Assembly: GCA_001695595.3 (NCBI GenBank)
Contig: MBPM02000045.1
Location: forward strand, 372,001 to 436,000
Length of the DNA stretch: 64,000 nucleotides
Direction: 5' to 3'
Source of the DNA: Plasmopara viticola
Lineage: Eukaryota; Oomycota; Peronosporomycetes; Peronosporales; Peronosporaceae
The notes below the pieces were generated by a model. It saw nothing but the letters and a program-made list of their open reading frames with translations, was not told where the DNA came from and searched no databases. Made by a program: the position numbers and the translations under genes. Positions 46,816 to 59,181 of the stretch are shown one piece after another. Position 1 is the stretch's first letter, and every line of letters starts with the position of its first letter.

Positions 46816-48720
46816 ACATATTCCTGCACGTCTCATCTGAGCAAGGTGTTGTATGACCCCGTCACACCTGGTTGCACTTCATAATATATCGTACGACTAC
46901 GCGGGTGGATTAATTACCTTTGCAATGGATCCGGGGTCAATCAAACACCTACCAACAATTGTCGGGTGCGTAGTTCGCGCTGCTCGGAAGACCTGCTGGT
47001 TTATATTAGCCTTAAGAGGCGAATCATCTGCCGTCATCCTTGCCTGCAAGCAGTTGGGACGCGTCACGGTCTTCGAGCTTACGATCATAATTTATGTTTT
47101 GGCAGCAGTAGCTACGGCGTTGGCGTGCTGTGAACTTCGAAGGAAGCCTAGGTTCTTTCCCGCAATGGGAAGAGAATCCAGATTCTTTTCCTTTCGTATA
47201 AAGGGACAAAAAAGATTTCGAAGGTAGCCTTAACTGATGGTTACGTGTGTGTGACGCTCGCACTCTTTCACATGATAAGCCCGTCAAAAATCGCCCGTAG
47301 AATCGCGTGATCTGAAGGCATTGAGACCAGGGAATTTTCTAAGGAGCAGGAAAACAAAATGTTGAACATCTATCAGATACGCTACCGTATTTGCAAATAA
47401 AGTAGGTGTGAGCTTCGTGAGTCAAAAGAGTTGACGGCCTTCGAGCGCCACTACCTGAACAAAATTAAGGTTGGTGTGCTCATGGACAGCTGAAAGCCAG
47501 ACCACCCCCACACTCAGTTCTTTAAAAAGCAGACAGCAACAACAGAACGATATTTTTAGAAAGAGAAAGCCACAAATATGCTTGCTCCTTTGAATCCCGT
47601 AGAAGGCAGCCCCTCATCGTACAACACCCAGTGAAGTGATTGGTTCTGTATCAAAAGACTAAAACGGTTCCGAGTAAAGCATAGCCGCTTCTTTGGCTGC
47701 GATAAGCAAGGGTCTAAAAAACGTTTGCCTCATTCGAAGGCTAACCGACCCTGTGGCTCGAGCGGTTAGCCGTTCGACCCAGGACCGGGAGGTACTTGGT
47801 TCGATACCCATAGGATCCGAATTAAGGAAGCCGGAGATAGGCCACTAAAGTGGACGAGCAATCACACCCGAGTGTGTGACTGCCCTACCAACTCGCGCTC
47901 GATTGGGTAATAAAAGGATTGGGGGGGACGCTCCACTGACCGAAAAAGCCCCATAGTGTAATGAGGAGTACGGAACCCGGTCCCAAGATAAGTCGGATTG
48001 CTATCAGCATCCCGCGATAGAGACAGCTTAGTCCTAGCGCGTGGGATTCGGTAGCTTAGATCTCATTCGAAGGCTATGAAGGGTCGCTGTCAAAAGCTGC
48101 GCCTTCAGAGCCAGTAAAATGCTGGTCATCATTAGGGGCGAGGCCCTACTCAAGGACGATTAAATTCTCACGATGTAGAAAAGGTTAATACACGTCATTA
48201 AAAGTCAGTCTATAAGCGCTGGACCACTCCTGTAGAGTTTCAGGCAACATAAAACAGCTGGTTGCATGCGCACGTGCGCGAGTCAATAAAATTCTATTCT
48301 AAGTCTTGGTAGATTTGTGCAAACTTTTGCGTGCTAACAAAGGGATGCTGTCAGCTAAAATACATTAACTGATCGCCGTAGAGGGAGTTGCAGAAGCAAA
48401 TTAGTTGCTGTCCGTCTGAGTAATGGAACGCTTTAAATATTCCTAGTGCGTAAAAAGGATTTGGCTTTAAGATTCGAGGACTTCAATACTTTTTTTTGCT
48501 AGGGACAAGTACGACTCGGTCCTGTGTATATCAGATAGAAAAGCACGAGCGTTAAATTGATTTGTGGGGCAAGACTATGGGTATCAGCTGTCCAATTTCA
48601 CGCGACAGGGCTTTGTGTTTCGTTTTTGCCACTGTTGAAGTATGATTTGTCAAAAAAAAATAGAGCTAGGCAGTTACACGCTCAAAGTCAATATGGAAGG
48701 TATTGAAAGTGCTGGTGTTT
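46816..48720 (+). mobile_element. Decayed Ty3/Gypsy gag-protease, copy I, unit D, split by a SINE
   Basis: Frame 46853-47227 (124 aa) is nearly identical to that of unit C. The capsid end LTAFERHYLNKIKVGVLMDS is at about 47432-47490. The SINE is at 47743-48061. The protease start is near 48310-48350 and its DKYDSVLCI end near 48505-48530. Confidence 0.65.
47743..48061 (+). mobile_element. tRNA-derived SINE, unit D
   Basis: Orthologous to the SINE of unit C: same site, with target-site duplication ctcattcgaaggct at 47729-47742 and 48062-48075. Box A is at 47754-47765 and box B at 47798-47808. It differs from the C copy by a handful of substitutions and one fewer G in the G run, so the insertion predates the C/D duplication. 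Confidence 0.85.
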
Positions 48721-49419
48721 TTCAGGGTAGTCGTGCCGACGTCTTGAACTTTTTCCTTAAGCGAAAAATAAATCCTGCATGTAGCACTGGCTACCAAAGA
48801 CGCTTGCAATATACTTCTCAGTACAGAAAGCACAGCTACATAACATAGCACCACCACCAGTGGAAAACAAATCCAATCAAGCTGAAAGCATAAGTCCACG
48901 TAATCAATTCCCTTGCAAGAAGCGTACTCAGCCACTGTTGTGGCACTAACGGATCTCATTGGTCGCGCAGGTCAGATACAATACATGCGCCGAATACATT
49001 GGCATATTTTTTCTGGCCGCTGTCAATATTCGGTCGCAAATGGTTGTAGCACGTAGTGGAGCTTTAGTAGAGTTGTTTTGCTGCTTCGCGGCAAGACCCC
49101 GCGTGATCTTCTTGATGCGGCTGCTACCGATAGATACGGGCTTCTTACTTAAAAACCGCCAGTATGGGACAAAAAGACAAAAACCGCAATTGTTGATAAA
49201 AATAAAAAGAGCCGAGCTCGAAAGCTCGACACGCAATCAATCGGTCTTTTTACCGATTAACATACCAACGTGCTTAAAAATATGTAAAAGGGATAAAGCC
49301 TCGGCATAAAGTGCGGTAGCGAACCTTGTCATTGATCAAGAAGCATATTTAGGACCACAAACAAGACAATACATTTAATAAACGAAATTTTCACCAAAGC
49401 GTATTGCACAATGTCGATT

Positions 49420-50980
49420 TTAATGACCAAGGGTAGTGAACACTTGTGAACCAAACATTTTCCTGCACGTCCTATATGTGCAAGATGTTGTATGACTCCG
49501 TCACACCTGATTGTACTTCGCAAATCATTCCACGCCTACGCGGGTGGATTGATTACCTTAGCCCTTGCAATGGTACCGAATTAAATCAGACATCTACCAA
49601 CAAATGTCGGCATAATGTGCACTGCTCGGATGACTTGTTATTTTCTATAAGCTTTAGAAGGCGGGCGGACTTGCAGTCATCCCTACCACCAAGTGGCCGG
49701 TACGTAGGACAGTTGTCAAGATCTATCAGCTAAATAGTGTATAAGCAACAGTAGCTACGGCGTAAGCGCCTACTGTAGAATTCGAGCCGACGAAGCTAAC
49801 ATTTTACCGTTTGAGGAGAGGAAAAACAGAACCATTTCTTTCGTTTTTAAAGGAAAGAAATGGTCCTTAGGCAACTTTAATCACAAATGATCACGTGTGC
49901 GTGACGTTGGCACTCTCTCACCAAAGAGGCCGGTCTAAAATCGAGGCATTTACCCGTTCAAATACTTTACTAGAGGGCTTCGTGTCTTGGAAACGTTCAT
50001 TGCATTCCCGATACCATATCTGCATTCCCGATACCATATTTGCAAGCAAAGTAGTCGCAAGCTTCATATATATACATATACATTAATGAGCTAGAAGAGA
50101 TGCAGCCTTTGAGCGCCACTTCCTGGACATAACTAAGGTTATTGTACTCATGGACGGCTTGGAGGGAAATAGCCTCGCACGCAGCTTTTTAAAGTGCAGA
50201 AAGCAACATTTATGAATCATTTTATAAAAAGAGACGCCACATATAATCTTGCTCTTTTAAATACCGTAGAGCAATAGCCCCTCTTCTAGCAACTCTCAAT
50301 GTCCTGTACAAATAGATTCAGGCCGTTCCGATTCTAACAGCAGCCGCTTCTTTAGCTGCGATAATCAAGAAGAAGGGTTAGTGTGAATAGCTGCGCCTAG
50401 AGTCAGTTGAATTTTGGTCATCACTAGGGGTGGATCGCCTACTAGAGAAGGATCGAATTTTCATAATCTGTAAAAGGTTGACACCGATTAGCCTCTAATC
50501 GTTGGACAGCTCTCGAAAAAATACAAGCAGCAAAAAGTAGCTTGTTGTGTACACACGTGCACGAGATTATAAAATTTCATCTCAAGTCTTGATAGATTGC
50601 AAACTTTTGCTGCCAATACAAGATTGCGTTCAACTAGCAAACGTTGACTGATTGTCGTAAAGGGCGTCGCAGAAGCAAATGAGTTTCGGTTCGCCTGGAA
50701 AATGGGACGCCCTCTAACATTTCTCAAGCTAAAAGAGAGCTGGCTATGATTTTCAAGAGCCATAAAAGAAGAAGATCTACCTGACATGGACAAGTACGTC
50801 TTGGTCCTGGTCATGCCATAGACGAGCCTTAATAAATTTGTGGGGCAAAGTTATAGGTGTTAGCTGCCCAATTCCACGCGACAGGGCTTGAGTGTGATTT
50901 GTTCCCGCCACTGTTGTGGTTCAGTTATTTACAAGAAAAAAAGACTTAGGCAGTTACAAGCCCAAAGTCAATTTGGGAGG
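49420..50980 (+). mobile_element. Decayed Ty3/Gypsy gag-protease, copy II, unit D
   Basis: A cysteine-containing frame at 49446-49733 shares RRADLQSSLPPSGRYVGQLS with unit B. The capsid end is at about 50105-50215 and the DMDKYVLVLVMP protease stretch at about 50786-50820. The interval 48721-49419 is the copy II leader lost from unit B. Confidence 0.65.
50003..50042 (+). repeat. 20-bp minisatellite, two copies (unit D)
   Basis: Two copies of CATTCCCGATACCATATCTG; the second has TTTG at its end. One fewer than unit C although C and D are otherwise close. Confidence 0.95.
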
Positions 50981-51528
50981 AGCTGACGTTCTCAGAAGGT
51001 AGACGTGACGACGTCTCAAAAATGTGTCAAGCGAATAATCAGTGCTTCGAAGGCGCTTACGATATTGCTACAAATGCAGGTAGCATAGCTCCATTGGTAG
51101 GTAACAACACGGCACCACCAACTGTGGGTCACAACGTTCTTCAAGCTGAAGGCACAGGTCCGCAACACAGAGCAGCTCAGATATCGAGATCGGTGACGAA
51201 GTATCTTGACAATCGTGTAGTATAGCTCCGCCAAGCCAATATGGAGATGCGATTCAAAATCGATTTTTGGCTTCCACGTACGACCGTGCAATTGACAAAG
51301 AGACCTTTACCACAGGGATAGACGCCAATTCACCTGGGAGCGTGTGTGACCCAATGTAAAGCACTGTCTGGGGCTTCAAGTATACGAACCTCATAGGTCC
51401 CAAAGCTGACGAGCTTTTGGCCGAATTAAGATACCTCATAGATCGTATCTCTTTAAATGAAAACCTTTCTTGTGAATTCTATACATCCTTCGATTTGGAC
51501 AAAGATGTGTTGCTTTAGCCTTGCTGGC

Positions 51529-51588
51529 AGCGTGCAGTGCAGTGCACATATCCTGGAAGGATATGTATTTTAAGCCGCACTGCACGCT
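51529..51588. repeat. Hairpin from an inverted duplication, unit D
   Basis: cagcgtgcagtgc...cacatatcc on the left is followed, after tgga, by aggatatgtattttaag and ccgcactgcacgct, which is the reverse complement of the ancestral left sequence seen in C (agcgtgcagtgcggcttaaa, ttacatatcc). The result can fold into a stem of about 25 bp. In A-C only the direct sequence is present. Confidence 0.8.
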
Positions 51589-51856
51589 CAAGAAAATGCT
51601 TTGTTTTTGTTTAAATTTGATGTCCTGAGATCCAACAATAACCTTTCACAATATAGAGAAGTGAGGAACAAGATTAACCCTAGGCAAACACTGTGTGACC
51701 AGGCAGTAGCAATTGCCATAAGAATAATGTGGTATTACATTTTCTTTCACCGATTTTAACCCGTGATGAGGCAAAAGTAAGCCGCACAACAATTTATGTC
51801 GTACTCTAATCGACATAAACTTTATTCAATCTTCGAAAAGGCTCCGTCTTGACGAC

Positions 51857-51975
51857 TAAGGCTTCAACAAGTGCGAGCAACCTGTACTATCTTGACACTG
51901 AGATACTAAGCAATGAAGTACCATTGTGTTGAGAAAGCACAGATTTTGTTCTCAGTCTTTTGGAATTTCGCAGCA
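51857..51975. other. 119-bp insert private to unit D
   Basis: Between gacgacta and agaaactaccaggtg, unit D has about 119 bp (starting aggcttcaacaagtgcgag) absent from A-C, where the site reads gacgactcaggtgcagaaactacc. No target-site duplication, open frame or match elsewhere in the window was seen. Confidence 0.65.
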
Positions 51976-52050
51976 TGGAGAAACTACCAGGTGTAGCAAC
52001 TAATTGCTTAAAGGAACCGCAAGCTCGAAAAAATAGTAGATTTAGCTAAA

Positions 52051-53155
52051 ATTTATAAAAAAAAGGGCCAAGAAGGGAATGAGTATGTGGACGAAAGGTC
52101 ACACATGGCACTAAAAGTACTTGTAATTGGATATTGAGGACGGCAATCCGGTTCACACGCATATCACTATTATCGGTGAAGGATGACACGAAGTTGAAGA
52201 AAAATTTAAGTGATACAAGTCCAAGAGATTACAAGTAAGTCTTGTCTCTATCTAATCAGCCAGGCAATCGCGGTAATGTATGCATTTTATTTGACATTTT
52301 ATTTCCTAGTCTCCCCACATCTCGTTAGAAGACAGCACTAGCAAATGTTTTGGGGAATTCAAAGCACAATGTACAAACAAAAATTGTCGCTTTTGAGCGT
52401 AAGCTTTTTGTTCTTTTTAGCGCATATCGGTTCCGAGATCGGTTGAATGTTTGCTGCATCAAGCGTCTCATCTACCATACTTCTATATTAGATATTGACG
52501 ATCGCGAGACATACCTAGCGCAAGACGCGGGTGCAAATGTAGGCGAGAAAGAGGGAGACAAAAAAAATTATTTACTTAGATACGTACACGACGAATACAG
52601 ACGATGCATATATCTATATTGTAGCTGGACAGAGGATGGCAATATGTTTATGATAAGCTGATCAGTGCAGCGGTACTTTGGTGAAAGTCTAATTCAAAGA
52701 AGGACGTGTTTCCTGATAGTAAGTTTAGAAGCACATTGTATTTGCTACTACCAAATCCAAATGGACTCTCGGTGTTTAGTACGCCCAGCGGCATGATTAA
52801 ATGCAACAATGCTAATGAGCGCCCCGGCGACATTTAATTTTCTTGGGACACATCTGCATTTCATCCTTTCGCTCGAGGGCGAAATATCCGTCCATAGTAA
52901 TTTCAAAGGAATTTATCGGCTCTGTAAGCCAATCAAGGCAAGACGAGTCACGTTTTTCAGGCAATGAACACTAAACATTACCGACAATTCGTCCATATTG
53001 CAGTAGATATAGAAATCATCGGCTGCCACGTAACCAACTATCGGGCTCAAACAGTAGTGACAAGGGCATACCTAACTGTTTCGTGTCCTTAAGTACACTA
53101 TTGAGTATGCGAGTATCACAAATTCTTTCTTAATCTTATTATAAAAAAGTATTGA
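52051..53155. other. Block between RT N-terminus and RNase H, unit D
   Basis: Frame 52350-52661 matches that of unit C but is frameshifted near its end. The intron-like GTAAGT...CTAG segment is at about 52237-52309. Not recognised. Confidence 0.3.
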
Positions 53156-53620
53156 GTGGTGTTGGTACCAAAGCAAGCACCAGTCCTGGCTTTGCCATAC
53201 TTTACAAAGCCGTTAAGCGTATTTTGCCAAGTTTCTGACAATGCCATCGGTGGTGGGTCACTGCCGGCTAATAGGGAAGACCGTGCGCAAGCAAATATAA
53301 TTTTATATGTGCAGCTTGGTCATTCGAGCAGAGCTAACTCGTTCATGGCAAAAATTACTTTTCATGGTGTAAATTCGGACAAAATTTCGAGTGCATCTTC
53401 TAGTCTTCATGTCCGTTATTGTTTATTTGGGCCGCACTTACCTGTGTACAGCGATAGGATACGGTCATATTTCTCCAAATCTTGACGAGAAAGGTTTATT
53501 CTTTAAGAAGTAATACTTTCGCAATGAATGCATGTCAGGAAGATGCAGTGTGTTTGCCGACACGCTTTCGCGAAGGCCAAACTATGAGTTATTACACGTC
53601 GGCAGGATTTAAGCTCTAAG
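53156..53620 (+). mobile_element. Gypsy RNase H remnant, unit D
   Basis: A 109-codon open stretch from 53156 reads APVLALPYFTKPLSVFCQVSD, then GGSLPANREDRAQANIILYVQLG. The VFADTLSRRPNYELLHVGRI end is at about 53550-53610 in another frame. The catalytic Asp is lost (CQVS). Confidence 0.75.
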
Positions 53621-53739
53621 GAACAGCAAATTCGCTGGGTATATAGAGCAGATGCCAGTTTAAAGGCTTTTATGTGATGTTTTATCGTGGGCGGAAGGTG
53701 CTAAAGTCAACTTATTAATACCAGGACAGCGATTATAAA

Positions 53740-54770
53740 TGCATCGATATCAGAAAGCTGATGGTCCATGCCTTAAGCCACATCAACACACGACTCGATT
53801 TATATCGAGTCGTTGTAGATTCGGGGGCATGTGTTGCCTTAATTAGCAACCATTTTGATCGAAAAAGGCGTTTCTTCTGGTTTTAACAACATATCGGTGG
53901 TGTTACATGGACACGTGGATGGACGAGTTTAAGAGGATTTATGGTACATGCTCGGATGTCAAATCTGAATTGTACGAACCGACTTCATCACAAAGCCTGC
54001 TAATGCCAGCGGACTACTGGAAGTCCATAAGTGTCGTCTTTATCTTTGTTTTAGTAACAGTAATGGCAACATGGATATGCCACAACAAGATAGTGCAACT
54101 GACACCTATTTTAGTGAAAAAATGCGATGATTTTAATGTTTGCGACCATGGCCTTCCAGTCAGATAAAGACTGTCGTTTTACCGACACTATTATGCAATT
54201 GCTGCTGCACTCTTCTAACATCTGGCAATCCACAGACAGTTGGTAAGGTGGAAATGGTGAACCGTGCGCTCAAAGGCTTATTGTACAATATGTGCGCTGA
54301 AATTTCGCATTTGTGGTCATATAAGCTATCTTTGGTTGAGATTGCATGGCGCTCGGCTGTATGGGCTTAACTTCCGCTTCAAAAATCCTTTACAGATTTG
54401 CCAGTTCTTAAAGCACGGACTTGTGGAGATTTATTTTTCTAAGTCCTTTCCTTACGAAAGCGATCATGTGACTGGATAGTCGGCTTAGCATATTTAACGG
54501 AGCAAAATATGCAATTTCAATAGATCAAGATAAACAAATGGAACTTATGCTAGGAGTAATCAGAGCTCTTTGTTCTTAAGTATTGTATTTATTACTACTG
54601 AACTGATGACACATGGTTTCATCGAGCCATTTACAATTTCGGAAAAGAATGAGCCATTTTTTTTACCATCTACTTAAGAACGCTGTGAACGCACCTAGCA
54701 TTCACTGCGAGGCGTCTAGTGGGGTATCAGATTGCCAGACTCCTCGCCTCCCGTGAGCCCTGATGTTTTG
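53740..54770 (+). mobile_element. Gypsy integrase remnant, unit D
   Basis: Frame 53907-54167 has CSDVKSELYEPTSSQSLLMP and ADYWKSISVVFIFVLV. Frame 54140-54370 has NPQTVGKVEMVNRALKG and AEISHLWSYKLSLVEIAW. The C-terminal FIEPFTISEKNEPFF is near 54618-54665. First catalytic Asp replaced by Val, as in all units. Confidence 0.8.
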
Positions 54771-55650
54771 CCAGCCCTTTTGAAGCGCTACCAATGCGCT
54801 TGGTCTAGATAAAAATGTGAGTTTGGGCGAACGTACGGCGGCTGATAGTTATACTATATTGGCCATAAGGATGTGGGGATGAGTAATCGGAAAGCTTCCA
54901 CTTTAAGCGTCCGGTTGTGCCTGAATCTCACTATGGAACGAAACGACTAGTCGACGCAATTGGGAGATCTCTCTCAAAGACGCGCGACCGTCGATCAGAC
55001 TGTTAATTTCATACATAACATGACCAAAATAATTCATCTTTTTGTTATGGGTCTCTGATCGCCGAAGCCGCAAACATTTGGACACAAAAGAGCCTATTTT
55101 CATCACGAAAAAGAAGTAGGACGACTAAAAGTGACTCCCTGTGACGCTTTTTGACCGCCAAGGCCATATATACTCCCTTGCGGAGTGTTTTGAAAGAGAT
55201 ACATTTATTGACATGCCAAGTTCTACAGTAAACGGTGCGGTAATCCCTCTTCACAAAACTCATGGAAGTCAATGAATTAGCTTCAAAACAATTTCTCGAA
55301 CGTCACTGCACTCACTACGAATTTCAAGCAATTCGTGGCTTTTCTCCGATTGAACGCTTGTGTCGAGTGAGCCAGGCTTGATCGCGATCAATATTTTTAA
55401 TTATTTTCGAGCACGAGAAGCAGGACTCCAGAAGTATACATCTTCGGGCAAATTATAAGCTCGTGGCCAATCAAAAGAGTGTGAATGCCTGAAAAGCTAA
55501 GATGGGTATCGTGCTTGTAGCATTAAGCTGCGGCCTTGACTTACACTCAGCATGAGGTCCGCGCAAAACAAAAGATCAGCTTGATAGCTTCGCAGAATCA
55601 GCGGCTCGAAAGAGCGAAGGCCCGTTTCACGTTGACCCGTTGCATCTGCG
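54771..55650 (+). mobile_element. Retroelement 3' end with possible chromodomain, unit D
   Basis: Homologous to 39541-40370. The chromodomain-like stretch is at about 55140-55260, degraded. Tentative. Confidence 0.3.
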
Positions 55651-57981
55651 CCTAATAGAATGTCCAAGGATTATAAAATAATTCAGAGCGTTGAGTACTA
55701 AGGTACTAAAGCTTTACTCTCTAATTTTACTTTACGACACCTTAAACGAAGTCGATGGACGAGTGGCGAGAGACCATTGGCAAATGTTTGATTTGCCAAT
55801 CTCGTCGGTGACTGCCAGTAGACTTACTATCTGCGACCTATGATTCGCAACATTATGTATTTGTAAGCACTTCTGAACGCAGGAGCTTTATCAGCGGTCA
55901 ACGGGGATCTTACGACGAACTCGACTTGTGCCTAAGTGGTGTGAAGCCTAGAAGTTGCTGATCACCACATCTACACATGTAAGAAATTTTCCCCGAAGTA
56001 GGACCTTATACTCGTATAAATCTCGGAATGAGGAGTTCCTCTCCACCGCAAAGATAATAAATTTGTATTTAACGGCTGCATCGCGCGAAAACACATTTCA
56101 CGTTATAGTGACGGTTACTCTCTTTACTGAAGAGAGAAGAAGAACAATGTCTTGGCATGTAGCGCACTGCGTATTCTTCGCTTCCTTGCTGCTCGCGATC
56201 GATATCTGCCGGATTCAAGCCAGGTGCTGGTGCATCGTAACGACGAACCTCTCGGCCATTTCAGCCAATACATACACTAAGTTCTCTTAATTGAGATCAT
56301 GAGGTCATTTGAAAAGATTCTAAAGCTAGTCCAATCTATCCGCGAGCTTATTGCTCGATGTGAGCCCCTAAAGCTTAAAATTGTGATCCTTCGTGCCATA
56401 ATCGATTTCTGACCCAGCTGATGGTCCTGGCTCTCGCTTATGTGCTCGCAAGGGATTGATACTAACGCTCTCGCGCTTACTCGGCCCGGTTTTTTAGAGG
56501 GAAAACTTCCAATAGAACACCAAGCGTAACTGCATCTAATTAAAAGTATTAAACATGTACGCGAAAGCGCTTTTGGCTGCAACCTTAAGATCTCTAATCG
56601 AACGCGGCTATGTTTCTATCTTAGAGACAACTGTAACCGCATTTGTGGATAGTTGTAATAGCCTTGACCAATAACAAAATTTCACTTTTATTTTTTTTGG
56701 GTTATTTCTTCCTTTTTGGTCAAAATACTGTTGTCAATCACCTTGGCCTTAGCCATTCTATCGCGCACGTGTCTTGAGAACGGTTTTGATTTGTCTATAC
56801 TTTTTGACAGACTCTTATCGGCAAGCCGCTCGGCTACATTTTCCGAGCCACAAGGCGTTGTTGGATCGCGAATATTAGCAGGTCCAGTCACGTAGACAAC
56901 AAGTTCGAGTCATTGATCAAATTAGCTTTTCAAATCCCTTTAATAAAGCTACACACATGTTATCTCGCCCGTACGTGCCACGGATTACATTCGATTTGGA
57001 CGAGGTCACAGTTGTAGCTCATCGACTGGGCAACGCCATATTGCATAGGCAAAAGCAATCTGTGTACTCTGTGTCGAGCACTACCACGGACATCATGCCG
57101 AGCTCGAACAAAAATTTCACTGAAGGTAAAGTTTAGGCTTGTCTAGCCTTCAATCGTACCGACAACCTTTCCAAAAGGGTATATAGCCATGCACTATCGT
57201 CATTTACCAACGTGTCTCCTTGGACCCTGTCCGTCGAAGACAAGACGCCCCTACCTACTGCGCCATACGGTGCAATTTTTTTATTTAGCAGATCGATGGT
57301 CTCGAAGACACACTAGTATTGACGCACCGACGTCTTACCCGTACAGATCGGAATAAGTAAAGGTCGCTCAAGACATAACATTAGAATTAAGCCACATATA
57401 TTTTTTTTCATACGTTGCAACTTGTATTTGCATAAAGCTCGATAAACAATAATTGCTTGATACGTTGCAACTCGTCTTTACATAAAGCTTGATGAACGAT
57501 GATCTAAACTTGAGAGACTGACTTGTTTTTTTTTGCAAACGGTATGTCTTGGAGCGATCTGAGTAAGAGAAGCTTACTTGATTTGCTTTTTACAAATTAT
57601 GAGTGGGATTACCTGACCTATTGAGCAGTATTAACTAAAAATTAGCAAGGGCATGCTATCGTATAATTTTTTTTTAAATCAAAATATACAATGCTTAATT
57701 ACTCGTACGACTCCTTTACATGCAAATGCAGTACAAATTTTGAGCAGATACAACAACAGCTTAACGAAAGGAAACTACGGTAGTGTCGGGGTTCTTTTGG
57801 GATACACGCACATTTGGAGTGGTATATGGTATACTTGTATGCAACAAGATCAAAGCAAGAATCTGAAGTCAGCGAATTCAATAATGCAGATCACGCTGGT
57901 CGTCTGGATTTGCCAAGATCGTGAGATTGCAAGCTTTACAGCCGAACGACTATCAATTAATTTTAAAAGCAAGATCCAAAT
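55651..57981. other. 3 kb block of unknown origin, unit D, first part
   Basis: Frame 55955-56290 (111 aa; TFHVIVTVTLFTEERRRTMS) is nearly the same as in C. The VTVVAHRLGNAILHRQKQ frame from 56958 is stopped at 57135. No domain recognised. Confidence 0.3.
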
Positions 57982-58310
57982 AAGTATTGTATTGTATTGT
58001 ATACATTATCACGTTGCCAAGTTATGCACGTGCTAGGCTCTATGGCTAGTCCACGGCATAGAGTGGTGTCCGCATACGTCGGGTCTCGTTCGGCGGGCAG
58101 TGCAGCCAGCACCGAGGCCGTGAGGGTCTTCCATTATTTTGTTTAGCTCTGACTTGGTAAGAGCCCAGGTGGCGCCCTGGTGCTGGAGACCGTCGCGTCG
58201 AGGGTAAGACTCGTTAGAGACCTGCAGATGCCCGAGAGCACCTGCCCGAAGCGCGCGAGCATTTAGCCCCCGCGCTTGGAAGGAGGGCGTCACCCCAACC
58301 TTTTCCGAAA
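57982..58310 (-). mobile_element. Non-autonomous retroposon with (TACAA)n tail, unit D
   Basis: Third insertion of the family, in reverse orientation (tail tattgtattgtattgtat at the left). It sits at gcaagatccaaa|agagtgtg, which is uninterrupted in C. A target-site duplication of about 8-11 bp starts with atccaaa (57974 and 58311). The internal minus-strand frame 58033-58329 is again open (TKSELNKIMEDPHGLGAGC). A few bases are missing near 58040 relative to the unit B copies. Confidence 0.8.
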
Positions 58311-59181
58311 ATCCAAAAGAGTGTGACAAGTATTTTTTCGAACAAAAATAAGTATGCGGGGAAAAATTAACTTTTTAAAGAAATAAAAGGTTTAATTAGA
58401 GCAAAGTATTACAGAGTTGTTCATGGTGGATTTAAGCACGACCAACGTTACGCAGGTAGCTTATGTGAAGTGAGGTTTACGCAAAGAAGGGCAGAAAATT
58501 TGTGGAACTGATCACGGAAAACAAGCACCGTGGTTATTTGAGACTCGGTGACTCAGGTAGAATCGAGGCGTGATGTCCCCGTACTTGATGCCACGAAAGG
58601 AACTGCTTCTAGACTAGAGCTGCAGCACAGTTGATGTGACCTGCAGATAGTGCTTCAATTGTAAACACGCAAATGCCATCATAGAATCTCTTTTAATAGA
58701 AAGCTCATGTCCCCATATTGTTGTTCGATGAATTAAATATGTGTGGTAGTAAAATTAATAGTCAGCTATGGCGCAATTGTTATAATTTAAACTGACCAAA
58801 ATCACTGTAGCGGTAAGCTGAAGGCTTGTCAAGCACTAGGCGTACTAGACAGCAATATAAGTGCGGATAATACGACAACGACAATGCTATAATTTTGTAT
58901 TTTTCAAATAATATCATGACTTTGTCACCATACAGAACAAACAGAGAGTATCTTTGCCGGCACGTACACCACTCGGATCCTCCTGTGCTAAATCGTTGAA
59001 TTTAAACTACATACGGTACAGATTTAGGAAGATTTTAAATTAATAATTTAATTACCGTAAGAAAAGAATTTTAGCTTATTTCTATCAATTTTACGTCTTT
59101 CAATCAGTCAAACACATTCGCAAGAAGATTGCATGCGACGAAATTCTTCTCGCATCATGTCTAACTCGCGACGAACGTACA
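58311..59181. other. 3 kb block of unknown origin, unit D, last part, with effector 3' flank
   Basis: Remnant of the HDQRYAGSLCEVRF frame (58430-58570) with a one-base deletion. The AT-rich stretch near 59030-59100 likely includes the effector 3' untranslated end. Confidence 0.3.

Larger units (their letters stand above)
50981..52050 (+). mobile_element. Gypsy PR-RT linker and RT N-terminus, unit D
   Basis: The linker frame is 51022-51225, with about 18 bp less than in C. AELRYLIDRISLNENLSCEF is at about 51418-51480. The RT entry is at about 51655-51720. The segment is interrupted by a hairpin-forming duplication (51529-51588) and a 119-bp insert (51857-51975). Confidence 0.6.
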
